This document shows positions 1 through 12,411 of a stretch of 64,000 nucleotides of DNA, in pieces; position 1 is the first letter of the stretch, and each line of letters starts with the position of its first letter. Source of the stretch: Rhynchonema sp. JSB1_4 (lineage: Eukaryota > Nematoda > Chromadorea > Monhysterida > Xyalidae); NCBI GenBank assembly GCA_030248065.1, contig JASAMV010001991.1, forward strand, positions 18,405 to 82,404, read 5' to 3'. The position numbers and the translations under genes are program-made. The notes beneath the pieces are model-generated. The model did no database searches. It saw only the letters and a program-made list of their open reading frames with translations, and had not been told where the DNA came from.

Positions 1-276
1 AGGCTGTGTGGACGCAGGTCTGCTCCTCCTCTGCGTGTCATAGTCATCCAACAACTGCTCCAGGTCTTCCAACCCAGTACCATGTACACTTCGAGTGGTC
101 GTCATTGCCCTTGTGCTGGTCACGTGACCGTTATCGTTGACCTGGTTCACACGAAGTGTTTGCTCCTCATAAATTGGCTGAAAAAAATGGCTGCATATTC
201 AGACAGGAATCACAAGTTTGTGAGTGAGTGAGTTCAGCCTTGATACATCTATGCGCACAAGACATAAAGAATCATC

Positions 277-376
277 AAATCAATCCTTCCCACCCCACCC
301 CTTCAAAACAAAAAACCCCCCCAAACCCCTCCCCCACACCACCCCCCCCCCCCCCCCCCCCCTCCAAAAAAAAAAA
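277..376. repeat. G-free C/A low-complexity patch
   Basis: A run of about 100 bases with essentially no G, made of C and A homopolymers including a C run of more than 20 bases followed by an A run. It encodes nothing credible. It resembles the G-depleted patch that interrupts the gag gene near 20.7 kb, so a low-quality consensus stretch is as likely as a true simple repeat. Confidence 0.6.
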
Positions 377-785
377 CCAAACATACATGTGTGCAACGCT
401 GCAGAGGAACAGCCAAGACACGATGGCAACTGTGTCTGTAAACGCAGTGTCTGACTGTGCCATCGAATTCACGTTCTTATCACAAAATTGACTCGACACC
501 CAATGAAGAACAAAAGTCGTATATTCTCTTCCATGGTTGCGCTGCTCCAATCTCAACCTCCTGAGGTATGTACAGCATGCACCAAGAAGGGAATATGGGT
601 ATGTATGTAGGTACCTACCCTATTTGTGAGGATATGTTCGGGGCCCTCGATTTTTTAAAACTATAAAGAATATTCACAATATTGAGTGGTAATTTGGAAA
701 GCTGACGGCAGGACCAAAATACAGGTCACAAACTTTCACAACAAGGAAGGTATGCCGTATGTAACCCTGATTGGCCAAGAGAACA

Positions 786-1209
786 TCAGCTTGCCTCTTT
801 GTCAGTCTCGTCTTCGGCACTCGCTTCGTGTCGGGCTCCGTTCAGCACAACACCCTGATTATCAAGGTGATCGTGTCCGTTGCGTCTTGGCTCGTCGCTC
901 TCTGATTGGTCGCTAGTCTCGGCCTGTGCCCCAACTTCACCAGTACCCACTCCTGATGACGTCAAATGCGAGCGCTTCAACTGCGCGGTCGTCGTGTGCA
1001 GGTCGCTGAGCAGCGATTCTGGAAAAATTATAGTTTTTCAGAACACTGTCAAAATTATTTGGAAATAGAAGAATATTATTGACAATTTTTGCAATGAATT
1101 TGTTCTACCCTTCGCTGTCTGCAACGACGCCTTCAATTTCCGGTACGTCATGTTGCGGGTTAGGCGTGCGAGCTGTGCTCCCAGGATTGTTCTAGACGAG
1201 ATCGCTGGT
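786..1209 (-). CDS. C-terminal two exons of an unrecognised protein
   Basis: Two exons join in phase on the minus strand: 1109-1209 (acceptor TAG, donor AAGG/GTAGAAC) and 786-1018 (acceptor TTTTCCAG, ending at a TGA). The joined peptide begins with a basic amphipathic helix containing LARLTRNMTYRKLKASLQTA, followed by an acidic, Ser/Glu-rich, low-complexity tail ending in DETDKEAS. This is typical of a helical segment plus a disordered C-terminus. Upstream exons were not found; they may lie between 1.2 and 4.3 kb or be missing. I do not recognise the family. Confidence 0.4.
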
Positions 1210-1239
1210 CTACACCGCATGAAACCAAAAAACACATAC

Positions 1240-4200
1240 TGCCACAGAAAACTTCACTCAATTCATCACCTGTGGTGGATTTGCAAACCAGACTACATTA
1301 GGTTGAAGGAAGATCAGCGTGAACTATAAAAGTTGTCCCAGACAAAAATGTGATAAAAGGAAACCTTCTTCGAAACCTTTCAACGGAAAAAATCGAAAGG
1401 CACACGTGGAAGACTGTGGCTATGTAAGGTAATCCCAGTGGCCAGACCTGTGCCGATGGTAGTACTTCGTGTATGTACCTACATCGTGTATCAATATGAA
1501 ATCTCACGAACTTTATAATCCATCCAACTAAGCTATAGAGAGCTGAAAGGTTGTGCACAGCGCAATGCCAAAACCGACCAAAAAACGCGCCAGCCGTGCA
1601 AATCGCAGCGGCAAAAAGTGCCTGCACACCAGATGCTGTATTGCTCTCAATCTCAAAGCATGCTGGCTGGCGTTGGCATATTTCATTGTCAAACAAAAGC
1701 ACGCGACGCAAACTTTCAATTGGGAGCCTTGTTCGAAAACTTGAGACTCGAATTTGGAACCCGGCATTGAGTAGCGCAAATGGGCGTGCCGAGATTACCG
1801 AGGTGACATTAATGTTTAAAAAAGTCTCAACTTCTACTTTTGGCTACCTAATTTTCACCAAAGTGTACGAAAATCCCATCGCTCAGCCTGCCAGCATACG
1901 GCATCTATCTGAGCAGTTGTCAGCACCTCAGCGCACACGGGTGGCAGCTGGCTGGCCGCTAAAACGTACCAGCGGAACTTTTCACTGCCGGCTTTGCTCA
2001 GCCACTAAGGAACTTTAACGTTATTGCGTAGATGAGCTAATGCCGTTACGTAACCTCTGGTAATGGAATGATTCGTGTCCCGGTTGTGCCAAATTCAGAG
2101 GCTTCACATGCTTGAGGACAGCGGATGTTTTAAACATTGACTGAGATCTGGTGTACAGAATGTACCAAAACGGCCTCAAAACATACAGAATATCAGCTAA
2201 TCTAGTGGGTCACGGTCGCGTAAACAACTGTACGGGGGCACTAAATCAACTAGCGCCCGGCCAAGCTCGCACCAAGTATGTACCAAGCGTTGGCCACAAC
2301 AAGCAAGAACGAGACAGCAACCCTGCAGGCGGTAAGTCAGGTTTTGTCTCCGCCACAAAAACTTTGTCACAAAGGTTACATGGTTAAGACAAAAGAAGTC
2401 TGAATTGCGCTCCAGCTGAGTGCAAAGAAGAAACGTTTTACATACCTTGAATTTGAGTGCATTCCTATGTTCCCGTGGGTGGCTGAGACCACCGCTGACG
2501 AAAAACAATGGGACTCATTTCTATATTCGGTGCTGAAGTGTAAAACTGAACACGCAAAACCATTACATTGCGGCGCCAATGGAAACCAGAAGAATCCCAA
2601 TGCGACACATTCAGTAAAATTGTGTCAGGTTTTGAATATGTACGTCAACAAATCAAAGTCGCAAAGTGAAAATCTTTTTTACCAATAATATTTTCGGGGA
2701 TTTTTCGCGTAGGAAGTGTTTGAGACCCAAATGATCATTTCCTTATTTTTGAACAGTGTGTTTAAAAAACTATACTTGCAATTTTGTTTGGTTAATTTTG
2801 CAAGTTTATTTTGTTAAAATTGCACGTTAACGAGGCAATAAATTGCGCATTTCCACTCACCAAGTTGTCCTCTAGCCGCATTAATGAGCGTGTTTCTCAC
2901 TTCGGGCACTGTTGTCGGCATGACGCTTCGGGAATTAATGGACCAAAAGGATTTCCGAAATCACAGCATTCAGACACGCAAATGCGAAAGATGGGAGCAA
3001 TTTATGTAAATATTAGATTTGAAAATGAAAATACTATGCAGAAATACTGCCAACGGCTTCATTTTGAGAACAAAAGCTCATATAATGTAAGGGAAGAAGC
3101 CAGCCTGACAGACAAAGCAGTCAGAAAAGGGACTGAAAGAGCTTGATAGAAACGGTGCCCGTTTATGAGCTATGATGGCTATCAGGGGTCATGTCGTTGA
3201 CATCACAAATGAGACAGAAAGTCCAGGGTGTTTCTCCCTTATCAACGATTTGTGCACAGAATGCATATGGCAACAAGGCATTATTGTCGCATCTCCTTGA
3301 TCCAGAGAACAAAGGTCAGATATGGTGGTGCCTGCCAAGACAAGCATCTTGCGGAATATGTGTGTGTATGCAGACAGAACAGAAGCAGCACTCACACAAG
3401 GGAACAGAAGCGAAGACAAGGCCATCACTTCTTCACATTAGACACACACAAAACAATTGATGCAGCTCAGAGTCGCTGTTCGGATTTGGACAGCTATGGT
3501 GAAAATCTGTCACTCTCCCGGGACAGAACAAACTGTCGCTGTGTTATTCTTAATTTCTGACCCATATTATTTCTGAAAGTGCGCAATTTCTGCTGGATGG
3601 AGCAAAAGCGGCTGTTCATCTGGCCAACGCATATTAGTCAGCTCATTACATGAAGTACAATGTAAGCAAACAGGCACGGCAAAGATTTAGTGGCGGTTTA
3701 TGCGCCTCTATTACATCCTTTGCATTTGCAGATGTGGAACCCTTCGGATTTGGACGAGTGATAATTTCAGCGAACTCAATGAGGCCAAATTTCTTCCAAC
3801 CAACTTGCAGCAACATTTGCTCTACTTCGTTCCCATCGTGCAACCAATGCTTTCACTGTGCTCATTATCCTGCGTACGAATTGTGGGACGCATGGATCAG
3901 CAAGTGACAATAAATTTTTATAATAAGTTTACAAGTTTTTTTAATCCAGTCCATACCCTTTGTGCGGCATATATCGCATTCACAGCGTCGCACCCAAATG
4001 TCCTGCGATTCACTCAGCAGGCGACTGCACAAACTGACCGTCGATTTGGACTTCCATCGCGCTGATGACATTTTTGCGTGCCGCCCAACAATTTTGAATA
4101 ATTAGATGTTTTGTCAACGCGACAATGTGTTTTGCTACGTGATGTCCGTCATAAATTTAGGCTGTAGAGGGCTGCTTATGCACGTAAGAATCACAAAACC

Positions 4201-4364
4201 TACTGAAAATATTAATTTCTATGTATTCTTCGATGAGATTGCATGCGAGTGTGACCATGGCCAATCTAAGCTCAGTAAACAAGCTCGGTGACATAAGATT
4301 TCTACAAACATACATACTGTGTGTATGTATAGTTCTTCACAGAAACACTAAACTGAAATTGTGC
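1240..4364. other. No supportable gene
   Basis: Open frames of 60-155 codons exist on both strands, but none carries a recognisable domain, a conserved paralogue in this window, or flanking splice signals that agree in phase. The composition is ordinary intergenic or intronic, with TGTATGTAC-type short repeats. Confidence 0.5.
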
Positions 4365-4490
4365 TTAAAGCTGCTGGTCAACAACCCATCGACCTCGCTT
4401 AATCTTGGGGGCAGTGCACATTAAGAAAGGTGGGATATCGTGTTACTCGACTCTGACTTGGAGAGTCGATTCGCTGCTTCCTGATGTTTC

Positions 4491-4501
4491 ACGGCCAGGT
4501 T
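4491..4501 (+). promoter_or_regulatory. GATGTTTCA motif in fold-back arm
   Basis: CTGATGTTTCA followed by C. No YRNT with T at +40. It lies in the left arm of the fold-back element and is mirrored in the right arm. Confidence 0.35.
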
Positions 4502-5311
4502 GAAGTTTGCCCCTCAGTGAAAAAATGCAAAAGTTATGCCGGCTTCCCGTGGAAAGCACAATTCACGGCGACGTTTTAGAATTTCAGAATATCAAGCACC
4601 AACGTTTGCTTCATCAGTATGATATACAGCTTTGCAGGAAACAGCTTGTATCCTGAAGGAGAAGTTATTTAGTTCCAAAAACCTGGTGTTTTTTGGTCAC
4701 CGTTTTCTTCGCCGATAATTTTAAGCATCTGCGATTGACCAGCAAATGTGTTGATCGGACACAAAAATCCTTTAATTACTGTGTACATAACCTGTGCTTT
4801 TGAGTTCTCTGCACCAAACACAGCTAATACAATAATTCGGACAACATGCGCAAGTCGGTCATTATGAGCGCGCGCGCTCAAAAATAACGTGCAGATTCGA
4901 GCACTCAAAAATGTTTTGTCTTTTTGGGGTCACGCACGCCCATAATGACCGACTTACGCATGTTGTCCGAATTATTGCGTTAGCTGTATTTGGTGCAAAG
5001 AACTCAAAAGCACAGGTTATGTACACAGTAATTAGGATTTTTGTGTCCGATCCACACATTTGCTGGTCAATCACAGATGCTTAAAATTATCGGCGAAGAA
5101 AACGGTGACCAAAAAACACCAGGTTTTTGGAACTAAATGACTTCTCCTTCAGGATACAAGCTGTTTCCTGCAAAGCTGTATATCATACTGATGAAACAAA
5201 CGTTGGTGCTTGATATACTGAAATTATTAAACGTTGCAGCGAATTGTCTTTTCCACGGAAACCCGGCATAATTTTTGCATTTTTTCACTGGGACAACCTT
5301 CAACCCGGCCG

Positions 5312-5322
5312 TGAAACATCAG
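5312..5322 (-). promoter_or_regulatory. GATGTTTCA motif in fold-back arm (mirror copy)
   Basis: Reverse-complement partner of the motif at 4491-4501. It is not an independent occurrence, because the two arms are copies of each other. Confidence 0.35.
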
Positions 5323-5439
5323 GAAGCAACCAATCGACTCCCCAAGTCAGGGTCGAGTAACACGATATTCCACCTTTGTTCAGGTGCACTGCCCCCAAGA
5401 TTAAACGAAGTCGATGGGTTGTTGACCAGCACCTTTAAC

Positions 5440-6690
5440 GTGCGTGGCCCACTTGCTTTCCTAAAGCATCCTCCAAACATAAACAAACCCATTTTCTCTG
5501 TAGTATCATAAGCTTCTTTCACACGCACAGGCTTGTCAAAAACGTTTAGTACCCAGGTCCAACATATGTTTGGGAGTTTTTTCGTACCGATTCTGCTGTA
5601 TAACGCGGTGGGTGTTGGAAAAGTTATGCGCCCAAAATAAAAAAGTACCGGTGGCACAAATGCGAGAAACTACGCAAACCGACCGCGACCTATCCATAAT
5701 TTGAAATTCCATTTCAGCACGTTGTCGGCACGCCAAATGTGTCAGATCAAATGGCATGTGCACGGATGGAAACAGACAGATTGGGCTTGTTTATGGGATG
5801 AGTGGGATAAAACAGCGAGAGAGAAAAAGGAAGCAACGCCGAATACAGCCACTGTTGCAGGTTCGTTTGAAGAGACACATCCATACGTAATGTTGCAAAA
5901 TGAGTCCGCTTTATTCATCGCTCTTTTATCTGGCTTTGCCGAGTGGAAAATAATCGGGTTCCATTTTAGCCATTACGAAGGGGTGGTGAACCAGCTGGGA
6001 TCAGGGAACATAAAAACGGTACCATGAAATTTTGTGCATTAACGACAGGAATTCGAAGCAAACGCGCGCCTGTAATAAACAGCAAGGCGCGCATGTAAAA
6101 AAGTTTTTATCATCCCGAAAGCATGACCATGGGGCATCCGAGCGCTGCCAAGTGGAAAATTTTTAATCACATTAGAAAGCCTGCTAAAAGACGCAAAATT
6201 TACGGTTTTCTGCCAATGCGTAGGCCGTATTCACATTCAGGCAGTGAATGCGACAAAAGCACAACCAAAGATTTTGAACAACCCGACTTACCGAAGTCTT
6301 CTTCCATGTCCAGGTGCGATGTCACGTGAAGTAATGTTAGAAATTTATAAGTTTGAGCAATTAATCTGGAACATCAATTCTGAATGAGTTCTGTTGAAAA
6401 TAAAATACGTCAGCAAAGCACAAACGCTGCTGAAGTGCTATGTTGCAAAAAAATCACGTGTTCTAAAATTTATTAGCAGAAAAAAGAAAGTAATATGTGG
6501 GTGCAAGGCAACAGGCAACCATTGCGCAAAATTACCGATAAGAACGGGACCACTAACCTACAGAATCAGTTGCAGGTGCAGTTCAAGATATTTTGCACGG
6601 ACGCAAAAAAACAATGAATCACATTGCAATAGCATGGCTGGTTGGTTGGTGAGTAAACACGCGTGAAATACATGTAGCGAAGTGGGTATT
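5440..6690. other. No clear gene
   Basis: A plus-strand open frame at 5701-6027 (108 codons, tryptophan-rich centre) is the longest candidate. It has no recognised domain and no paired splice signals in phase with a neighbour, so it is not called. Confidence 0.4.
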
Positions 6691-6701
6691 GCTGCGGGCA
6701 C

Positions 6702-7059
6702 CAGCGTATCCAAGGGGCCACAGGGACCTAGGCTCTCTTTGGTCAAAGTGGCCCCTGAAGGGGGCACCGTTTCGGATAAAAGAAGGAAAAAGGACCCGAA
6801 ATCGCAGGATTTTCACTCTAATACATTTCAAAAGTCGAAAAATCGCGCGCTTCGACCGTCAGATACACCCACATCATTGAAATTTGGCCGTCGCGCACGC
6901 AAAAGTGCAAAGTGCATTATAGCACGGCATTTAGCTTAAAATCGCCCAATAAAAAAAGAACTGGTTAAAAACGATTTTTGAAAAATCAAACATGCACTAT
7001 GTTGATAAAAATGACCTTTGAGATATGGCCCCCTTGGCCGAAAGCTGGATCCGCCACTG
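6702..7059. mobile_element. Probable hAT-type nonautonomous element
   Basis: The right end reads, inward, CAGTGGCGGATCCAG, a common hAT-like terminus. The left end (CAGCGTATCC) is a degenerate match. Flanks share CTGCGGG with a one-base shift, consistent with a decayed 8-bp target duplication. No coding capacity. Confidence 0.4.
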
Positions 7060-8700
7060 CCTGCGGGTTAGTCATATGTATTTCATTGTATCTCGTTGCT
7101 GCCAAAAATCTGTTTGAAGTGAAGTGGTAAGTGGTACTACATGTATGCAGTAGATAGGTATAAGCATAGATCCTGAACTACGCTTGATATGCATGTAAAA
7201 CGTACTGTTATGTCAAAAAAAGAAGAAGTCCGCACGTTTTTGGAACCTTATACAGCTGGCGGAATAAGCTCCTTTTCTTTTCTTTAGCAACCAACCGTTT
7301 TCTCAGAAAGTGGAAGAAATGGGTATAAACCTACGTCGGAATGTACAGGTTCAGAAGAAGCGACTGTGCGAAACGAGCAGATTAGCAGAATGCAATTACG
7401 GAAGAGAAGGGATTGCACCGTAGTGCAGCGACGCCGACACAATTGACTACTTTTTCTTTTCGTAGGCCAAAAAGTCTTGCACAGGGAAAGAGAAGCAACC
7501 CAGAGAGGGGTGGAAAACTCGCGCTTTGACGCAATATATTCAGCAGTACAAGCGTGCTGTTTTCAAATGCGCCATAGCCGGCGCATAGCAGAGGGGAAAA
7601 GCTTCACTTTGATGGCACATGTACATATGGTGGTACACATAACGTTGAATGTCAGTCAGTCAAGAAGATGCCAGAAACGGAAACACTCAATCCTGCAGAC
7701 ATGCGCGTGTGCGTACATAAATGAAACATTAACCCAATATAAATAGTGGGGCGTCGTGCGTGTCTGGCTGGGTGGTGGTGTACATGCAAAAAGTGTACAT
7801 GCGTTCATGGTCACACAAAAACAAGTCAAATGTCGGTTGTTGAGTGCAGATGCCCAGCTGGCGTGGTCTTGTCCCCAATTAACGCCTGACCTGAACCCAA
7901 CATAATGCACTACAAATGCAACGTTGTGGGAAAAAATATAGTCGCAAAGCTTACATGTATCTTCTCGTTTCTAGGGTTGACACAGTGGTGACTTTGTGAT
8001 ATGCAAATCGTGAAACAAAACAAGATGTTACTTTTAGTAAATTGAACCAGCATGCGATAACCGTAATTCATGATAACGGTTCACACATTACAATGAAGCA
8101 ATAGCTGCGCAGGTCACTTGGATTGTTCAGGAATTAGTTTATGGAAGCTTACAAAATGAGCGTCAGATCAGAGACTGACCAAAGAGCACAACAAGAAAGT
8201 TACACACATCGTATATGACCGAACTTGTCGATGCGATAGAAAAACGTCTTGACATATCAATTTGTCAGTCCAAGCGTGCGTAATGTGCATTGGGCGATGC
8301 ATTCAACGTTACATCAATTCGTTTCGCAAAATCATTTAACCTTGGGTAGCGGCCGGGTCGCAAAATTACAGTCGGTTGAGCAGTTGTGGTTATCGTGCTG
8401 TCGCTTGGAAAAACTTTGCCGTGAGACAAATATACTGTGTGCTACACTGCCGGACGATTGATTGAAATGTACCGCGCGCGACTACTGTTTCGCTCAAATA
8501 TTCAACTTACCTATTTTTAATATATCGCTCCCGTGTCTGCACGTGATTATGAAGCAGCACGACTTTCGCTTGAGGACAAAAACCAAGGCACCAAAGTTAG
8601 CTGGACTAAAAAATAAGAAGTGACATGGGATCGGATCAGAGTTGACAACAATTTATGAAAATGGAATCTGAAATAGTTGGATTTGCTATTTTTACTGAAT
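7060..8700. other. No supportable gene
   Basis: Short open frames only, with no domain, splice-phase or paralogue support. It holds ordinary AT-rich spacer with TACATAC-type short repeats. Confidence 0.45.
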
Positions 8701-8737
8701 TTTTTACTGAACTTCGCACGTGTGCACATGTTCAATC

Positions 8738-10065
8738 ATGATGCAGACATTTTATCGCTGGCAATCTTTGACACGCGCAATGTTTGTGCTGCTGATGTTT
8801 CGCGCGCATCAAGTCAGTTGTGGCGGAGTGACCGAAATCGATCTGCAACCGGATCCGGTCAGTTTGGTAGTTTTGAATCAATCGTTGAACTGCACGTTGT
8901 TAAAGCGGGAAACCGTATATCTCATGCTTGCTTTTTTACTACGCAGTTAGACTGTTTATGTCCAACGGTCACAAAAACAACGATCAAACGAGATGAACCA
9001 CGTTAAAACTGTCAGAATTTATCTTTGAAAAGTTGCTTTCAGGAACAAACACGAGCTTGTGCCGACTTACGCTCACCCTTTTGATCATGAAAGGCAGTGA
9101 GACTGAGACAAGAACCAGCTCGCTGACAGATGAAACCTTTGTGAAACATTTCACACGTGGCTGCTGGTTGACGAGTTGGTTGGATTCCCTACTAAATGTT
9201 CTGCCGTTGCCTGATCAAAAGGGGGAGCGTAAGTCGGCACAAGCTCGAGTTTGTTCCCGAAAGCAAATTTTTAAAAATTAATTCTCACAATTTACACGCA
9301 TTTCATTTTGTTTGAACGATGTTTTTGTGATCACTCATCGTATATAGTTGCATTTTATTGCGAAAGGCCGGATTCTGAGAGCATGCGATATCCGGTTAGG
9401 CAAACTACGCCAACACGAGCCCGATTTCGGAGGTGGTAGATTAGTGAAACATTCACACGTGGCTGCTAATTTGGGCAACGTTACACGTTGTGGAATATAA
9501 CGTGGTGCATGAGGATCTCTCTTTCTTTGCGTTTTGCTAGTGCACCAACTCCGAAATCGGGCTCGTGTTGGCGTAGTTTGCCTATATATTGTAACGCCAC
9601 GCCAACACGAACCCGATTTCGCAGGTGGCAGATTAGTGAAACATTCATACGTGGCTGCTGATTTGGGAATGTTACACGTTGTAGAACGGAACGTCGCGCA
9701 TGAGGATTTTCTCCTTCTATTCATTTTGTAAGCACACCACCTCCGAAATCGGGCTCGTGTTGGCGTAGTTTGCCTATATATTACACGAACACGGCCACTG
9801 TTTGATGGCAGACCCACATGCAGTGCACCAATTCAATTGGAATGACCGAAATTCGTGATCTGATGTTTCAGTTCACAACACCGATCAATGTGAAGAATAA
9901 AATCGAACTTACAGTTACGGATGCAATGGGTGAAGCTGCCAAAGCGATGGTGCGGGCCAATTTGAAAAACACAGGTATTTTTGTTGCTTGGGACGATTAA
10001 TAATATTCTGACGTTCAGATGGCAACTCCCGGCATTGGACACGCTGGTGCGAAGGACTTTCTTGA
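8738..10065 (+). CDS. Small secreted protein, three exons (possible ML/GM2-activator-like)
   Basis: Exons 8738-8914, 9824-9974 and 10019-10065 join in phase (0 then 1). The protein starts with a hydrophobic signal-like segment (MFVLLMFR) and then VTEIDLQPDPVSLVVLNQSL, reminiscent of the start of ML/GM2-activator domains, where a PDP motif follows the first strand. The rest is short and beta-like, ending in a Trp/Cys tail. The first intron holds two kinds of inverted-repeat elements. An AATAAA lies at 10204-10209. Exon 1 contains a CTGATGTTTCG motif and exon 2 a CTGATGTTTCA motif. The gene converges on the receptor gene at 10.2 kb. Exon structure is fairly convincing; the family assignment is weak. 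Confidence 0.45.
8792..8802 (+). promoter_or_regulatory. Ruby-like piRNA promoter motif (CTGATGTTTCG)
   Basis: One-base variant of the window motif. YRNT (CGAT) falls with its T at 8842, exactly 40 bases after the motif. It overlaps the first exon of the 8.7-kb gene. Confidence 0.4.
9033..9266. mobile_element. Short inverted-repeat element (MITE)
   Basis: Arms of about 50 bp (from 9033, mirrored up to 9266) begin TTGCTTTC(A/G)GGAACAAAC and continue with CGAGCTTGTGCCGACTTACG. The element is about 234 bp with no coding capacity, inside intron 1 of the 8.7-kb gene. Confidence 0.65.
9398..9775. mobile_element. Two tandem copies of a ~185-bp inverted-repeat element
   Basis: Each copy (9398-9583 and about 9596-9775) is bounded by about 38-bp inverted repeats beginning AGGCAAACTACGCCAACACG. 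The two copies lie head to tail, separated by about 12 bp, and their interiors are about 85-90% alike by eye. The array explains the long minus-strand frame here, which is not a gene. Confidence 0.7.
9860..9870 (+). promoter_or_regulatory. GATGTTTCA motif inside exon 2
   Basis: CTGATGTTTCA within the 9824-9974 exon. No YRNT at +40. Confidence 0.3.
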
Positions 10066-10201
10066 GAAACTACGACGGAGGAAGAGGAATATTGCCAGAT
10101 GGAATTGGTTGAATATGTGAATGTTAAAGGGCCACGAAACAGCTGTTGTGATCAACAGTTGACACGGTAACGTGCGATAATTTCATAACAATGGCAATCA
10201 C

Positions 10202-12411
10202 TCAATAAAGCACATGAGCGCTTGTAACTCGTGGTTGTGTCCGTGATGTTTCTTGAACAACTCTGGTTCGTTTCCTTGACAGCAGTATTTCCACAAGATA
10301 CGCCCCGATCGCCAAAAGTAGCCCAACGCCCAAAAACGTGAACCCGCCAGCGAGCGATATCACGCTCAGCGGTTGATTGACGAGTGATTTTTGGGGGCTG
10401 CTGCTCTCCAAGTTTCCAGATTCGTCATCGGAGATCGCCGGCTGATCGCAAATCGTTGACTTCAGTTTCAAATATCTGTGATCGGCTGCAAGCGATTCAC
10501 TGATCACACCGATTAACTGACCGATCGCGAAATTGATTCGATCAATCAATAGTAGCGATCGATTGCTTCGATTGAACAGGAAGCCCATCTGATTGTACCC
10601 AAATCCGTGCACGTGAATGTGGGCCAGCGAACAGCTGACAAAATAAAATCTGTTGAAGTCGTGAAAAAAAACAAAAATTAATATACATACATACAGTAGG
10701 TAGGTAGCACCTGTTGTTCAACATGCGAAACATTGCGTAATATTCGTCAAGCATAATTGTGCCGCCTTGCTCGATCAGGGAAACTATCACATCGGGAGGT
10801 CCGGCATAGATCGGTGGATGTTCTTCAAGAAGTCGGATTTAAATCAATACCCAATCATGGAAGATATAAAATCTCAACTCTGTCCACCACCTGCTGTGGC
10901 GTTCCTCAACTGCATAATCGTATGATCGCGTATCTGTGGATCAGCGAAGCCAATGGCCAATTGCGAGCTATCACGGAATAGAAGTCGCAGGTGACCTTGT
11001 TGGATTTCGTCCAGAAGCTCGTCTGAATACATCGGTATCGAATCCGCTTTGGTCACGTGATATGACATTTTGAGTTTCCAGCAATTCACTGACTGCACTG
11101 ATTTCGACCAGCGTAAAACCTATCCCAAATCCAGGATACCGTTGTTTATATGGTGAGGTGACAGCTTGTGCGCTGGTCAAAATTAATTGCATCAGTAAGT
11201 TCTGCAGGTCGCTTGACCAAAGTAGACCCAATCCCATTTGGCAAGTGTTCAAGTTTGACACCGTCCATAATGATTACGTGCTGGTGCGGCATCCCCTATT
11301 GCGGTTTGTCCATCCAATTGCTCATGAGACTACTTTTTTAAGTTGGCTGGCTTCGAACTAGCTGCTCCTCTGCAGATCAATTCTCAGAGAAAAACCACGT
11401 GCAAGACATGCACGTATTTTCTTTCTTCGCTTTCGAAACATTTCGAAACGCGTAAATGTTTTTTCTCTGGTATTGAGCAGCGGAGGAGCAGCAAAATTTG
11501 AACTTGCCAACTTCAAAAAAAGGCGTGACGTGAGCAAGTGGTTTCACCATACGTGCCCAACCTCAATGCAGCATCCAACTAACCAAAAGTGTGTGCCGGC
11601 GGTTCGTAGTAAGTCGGGATCATCAGCAAAGTCAGCAGATAATTTTCATAGACATTCAACGAGAAGATGCTGAAGATTGACAAGGTCAACATAAACAGTC
11701 CGTAGCTGATCGCCTGGCTGTGTGGGTTGGTCGTGTTCTGTGCCACGTAGTGCTCGAAAGTCGGCCAGTAGTTGCGCCAGGTCAGCTGATGTTTCATGGG
11801 TCCATCAACTTTTGCCCACAGCACGGACAGAGCGCACAACAGACAAAGGGTGCACAGGATGACCAGCCAGACCAGCGGCGAGAAGACGTGGAAAATCTTG
11901 AGCACTTCTTGGAACGGGTCGATTTGCGGCCGACGTGTGACGAAGATGGGCCGACTCATCATGAAAGGGTAGCTGATGGCAAAGTCGGCTTGCACATCGC
12001 CAATGTACTCGAACAGCCAGGCAAGTGTGTCGATGTTGCCTTGATCAATCAGGCCAAGTTGGTCCGACCACGATCCGTTAGATTGTTTCGAACCTGTGAA
12101 TGCAATCCTTTCAATTCTCTGATATGTATTTCAACCGCTTGCCTATCCACATTACAGTGGGAATGTAATTGTATCTCTGTGTTGCAATATCCACACCACC
12201 CAACTCTACCTGCGGGCCTCACTTCCGGCGGCAGTAAGACGAACTGCGGTGTCAAATCCAGAAATGCGCAGATTTGACGCAAAATAGTAATTTCCACAGT
12301 TTCGCCCCGACACGGTGCGTCCACGCATTCCGGGTGGAAATGACCGTCATGGTGGACCATGAAGTCCACACCGATCCTCAGGAACCCCAGCTCGTTTTCC
12401 ATAGGTCGCTT
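10202..12411 (-). CDS. IR-type ionotropic glutamate receptor, 5' incomplete
   Basis: Five exons: 12210-12411, 11584-12093, 10891-11046, 10711-10822, 10202-10634, with consistent phases. Exon 1 carries the start of the ligand-binding S1 lobe (LGFLRIGVDF, then CRGETVEITILRQICAFLDL). Exon 2 begins with NGSWSDQLGLIDQGNIDTLA and ADFAISYPFMMSRPIFVTRR, then M1 (SPLVWLVILCTLCLLCALSV), the pore region and M3 (LFMLTLSIFSIFSL). Exons 3-5 supply the S2 lobe and M4 (SLAGGFTFLGVGLLLAIGAY) before a short cytoplasmic tail. The SYTANLAAF motif of canonical iGluRs is absent, as in divergent IRs. It would form a ligand-gated cation channel in sensory or neuronal membrane. No amino-terminal domain or signal exon was found upstream. 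Confidence 0.75.
11786..11796 (+). promoter_or_regulatory. GATGTTTCA motif inside receptor exon 2 (antisense to the gene)
   Basis: CTGATGTTTCA followed by T. No T at +38 to +42. Confidence 0.3.

Larger units (their letters stand above)
4369..5434. mobile_element. TTAA-flanked fold-back element, about 500-bp arms
   Basis: Two arms of about 500 bp (4369-4868 and 4934-5434) are near-perfect reverse complements around a loop of about 65 bp. Both ends abut TTAA (4365-4368 and 5435-5438), as expected for a TTAA target-site duplication. The terminal repeat begins AG(C/G)TGCTGGTCAACAACCC. No transposase is encoded. Each arm carries one copy of the GATGTTTCA motif (4491-4501 plus, 5312-5322 minus). 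TTAA duplication is characteristic of piggyBac, but the terminus does not start with the usual CCC, so the superfamily is uncertain. Confidence 0.85.

Noticed and set aside
9335..9817. A 160-codon Cys-rich minus-strand protein
   Set aside because: It is the translation of two tandem inverted-repeat elements; the repeated peptides mirror the DNA repeat.
10243..10253. GTGATGTTTCT as a further piRNA promoter
   Set aside because: The terminal A is replaced and there is no T at +38 to +42. It lies in the last exon of the receptor.
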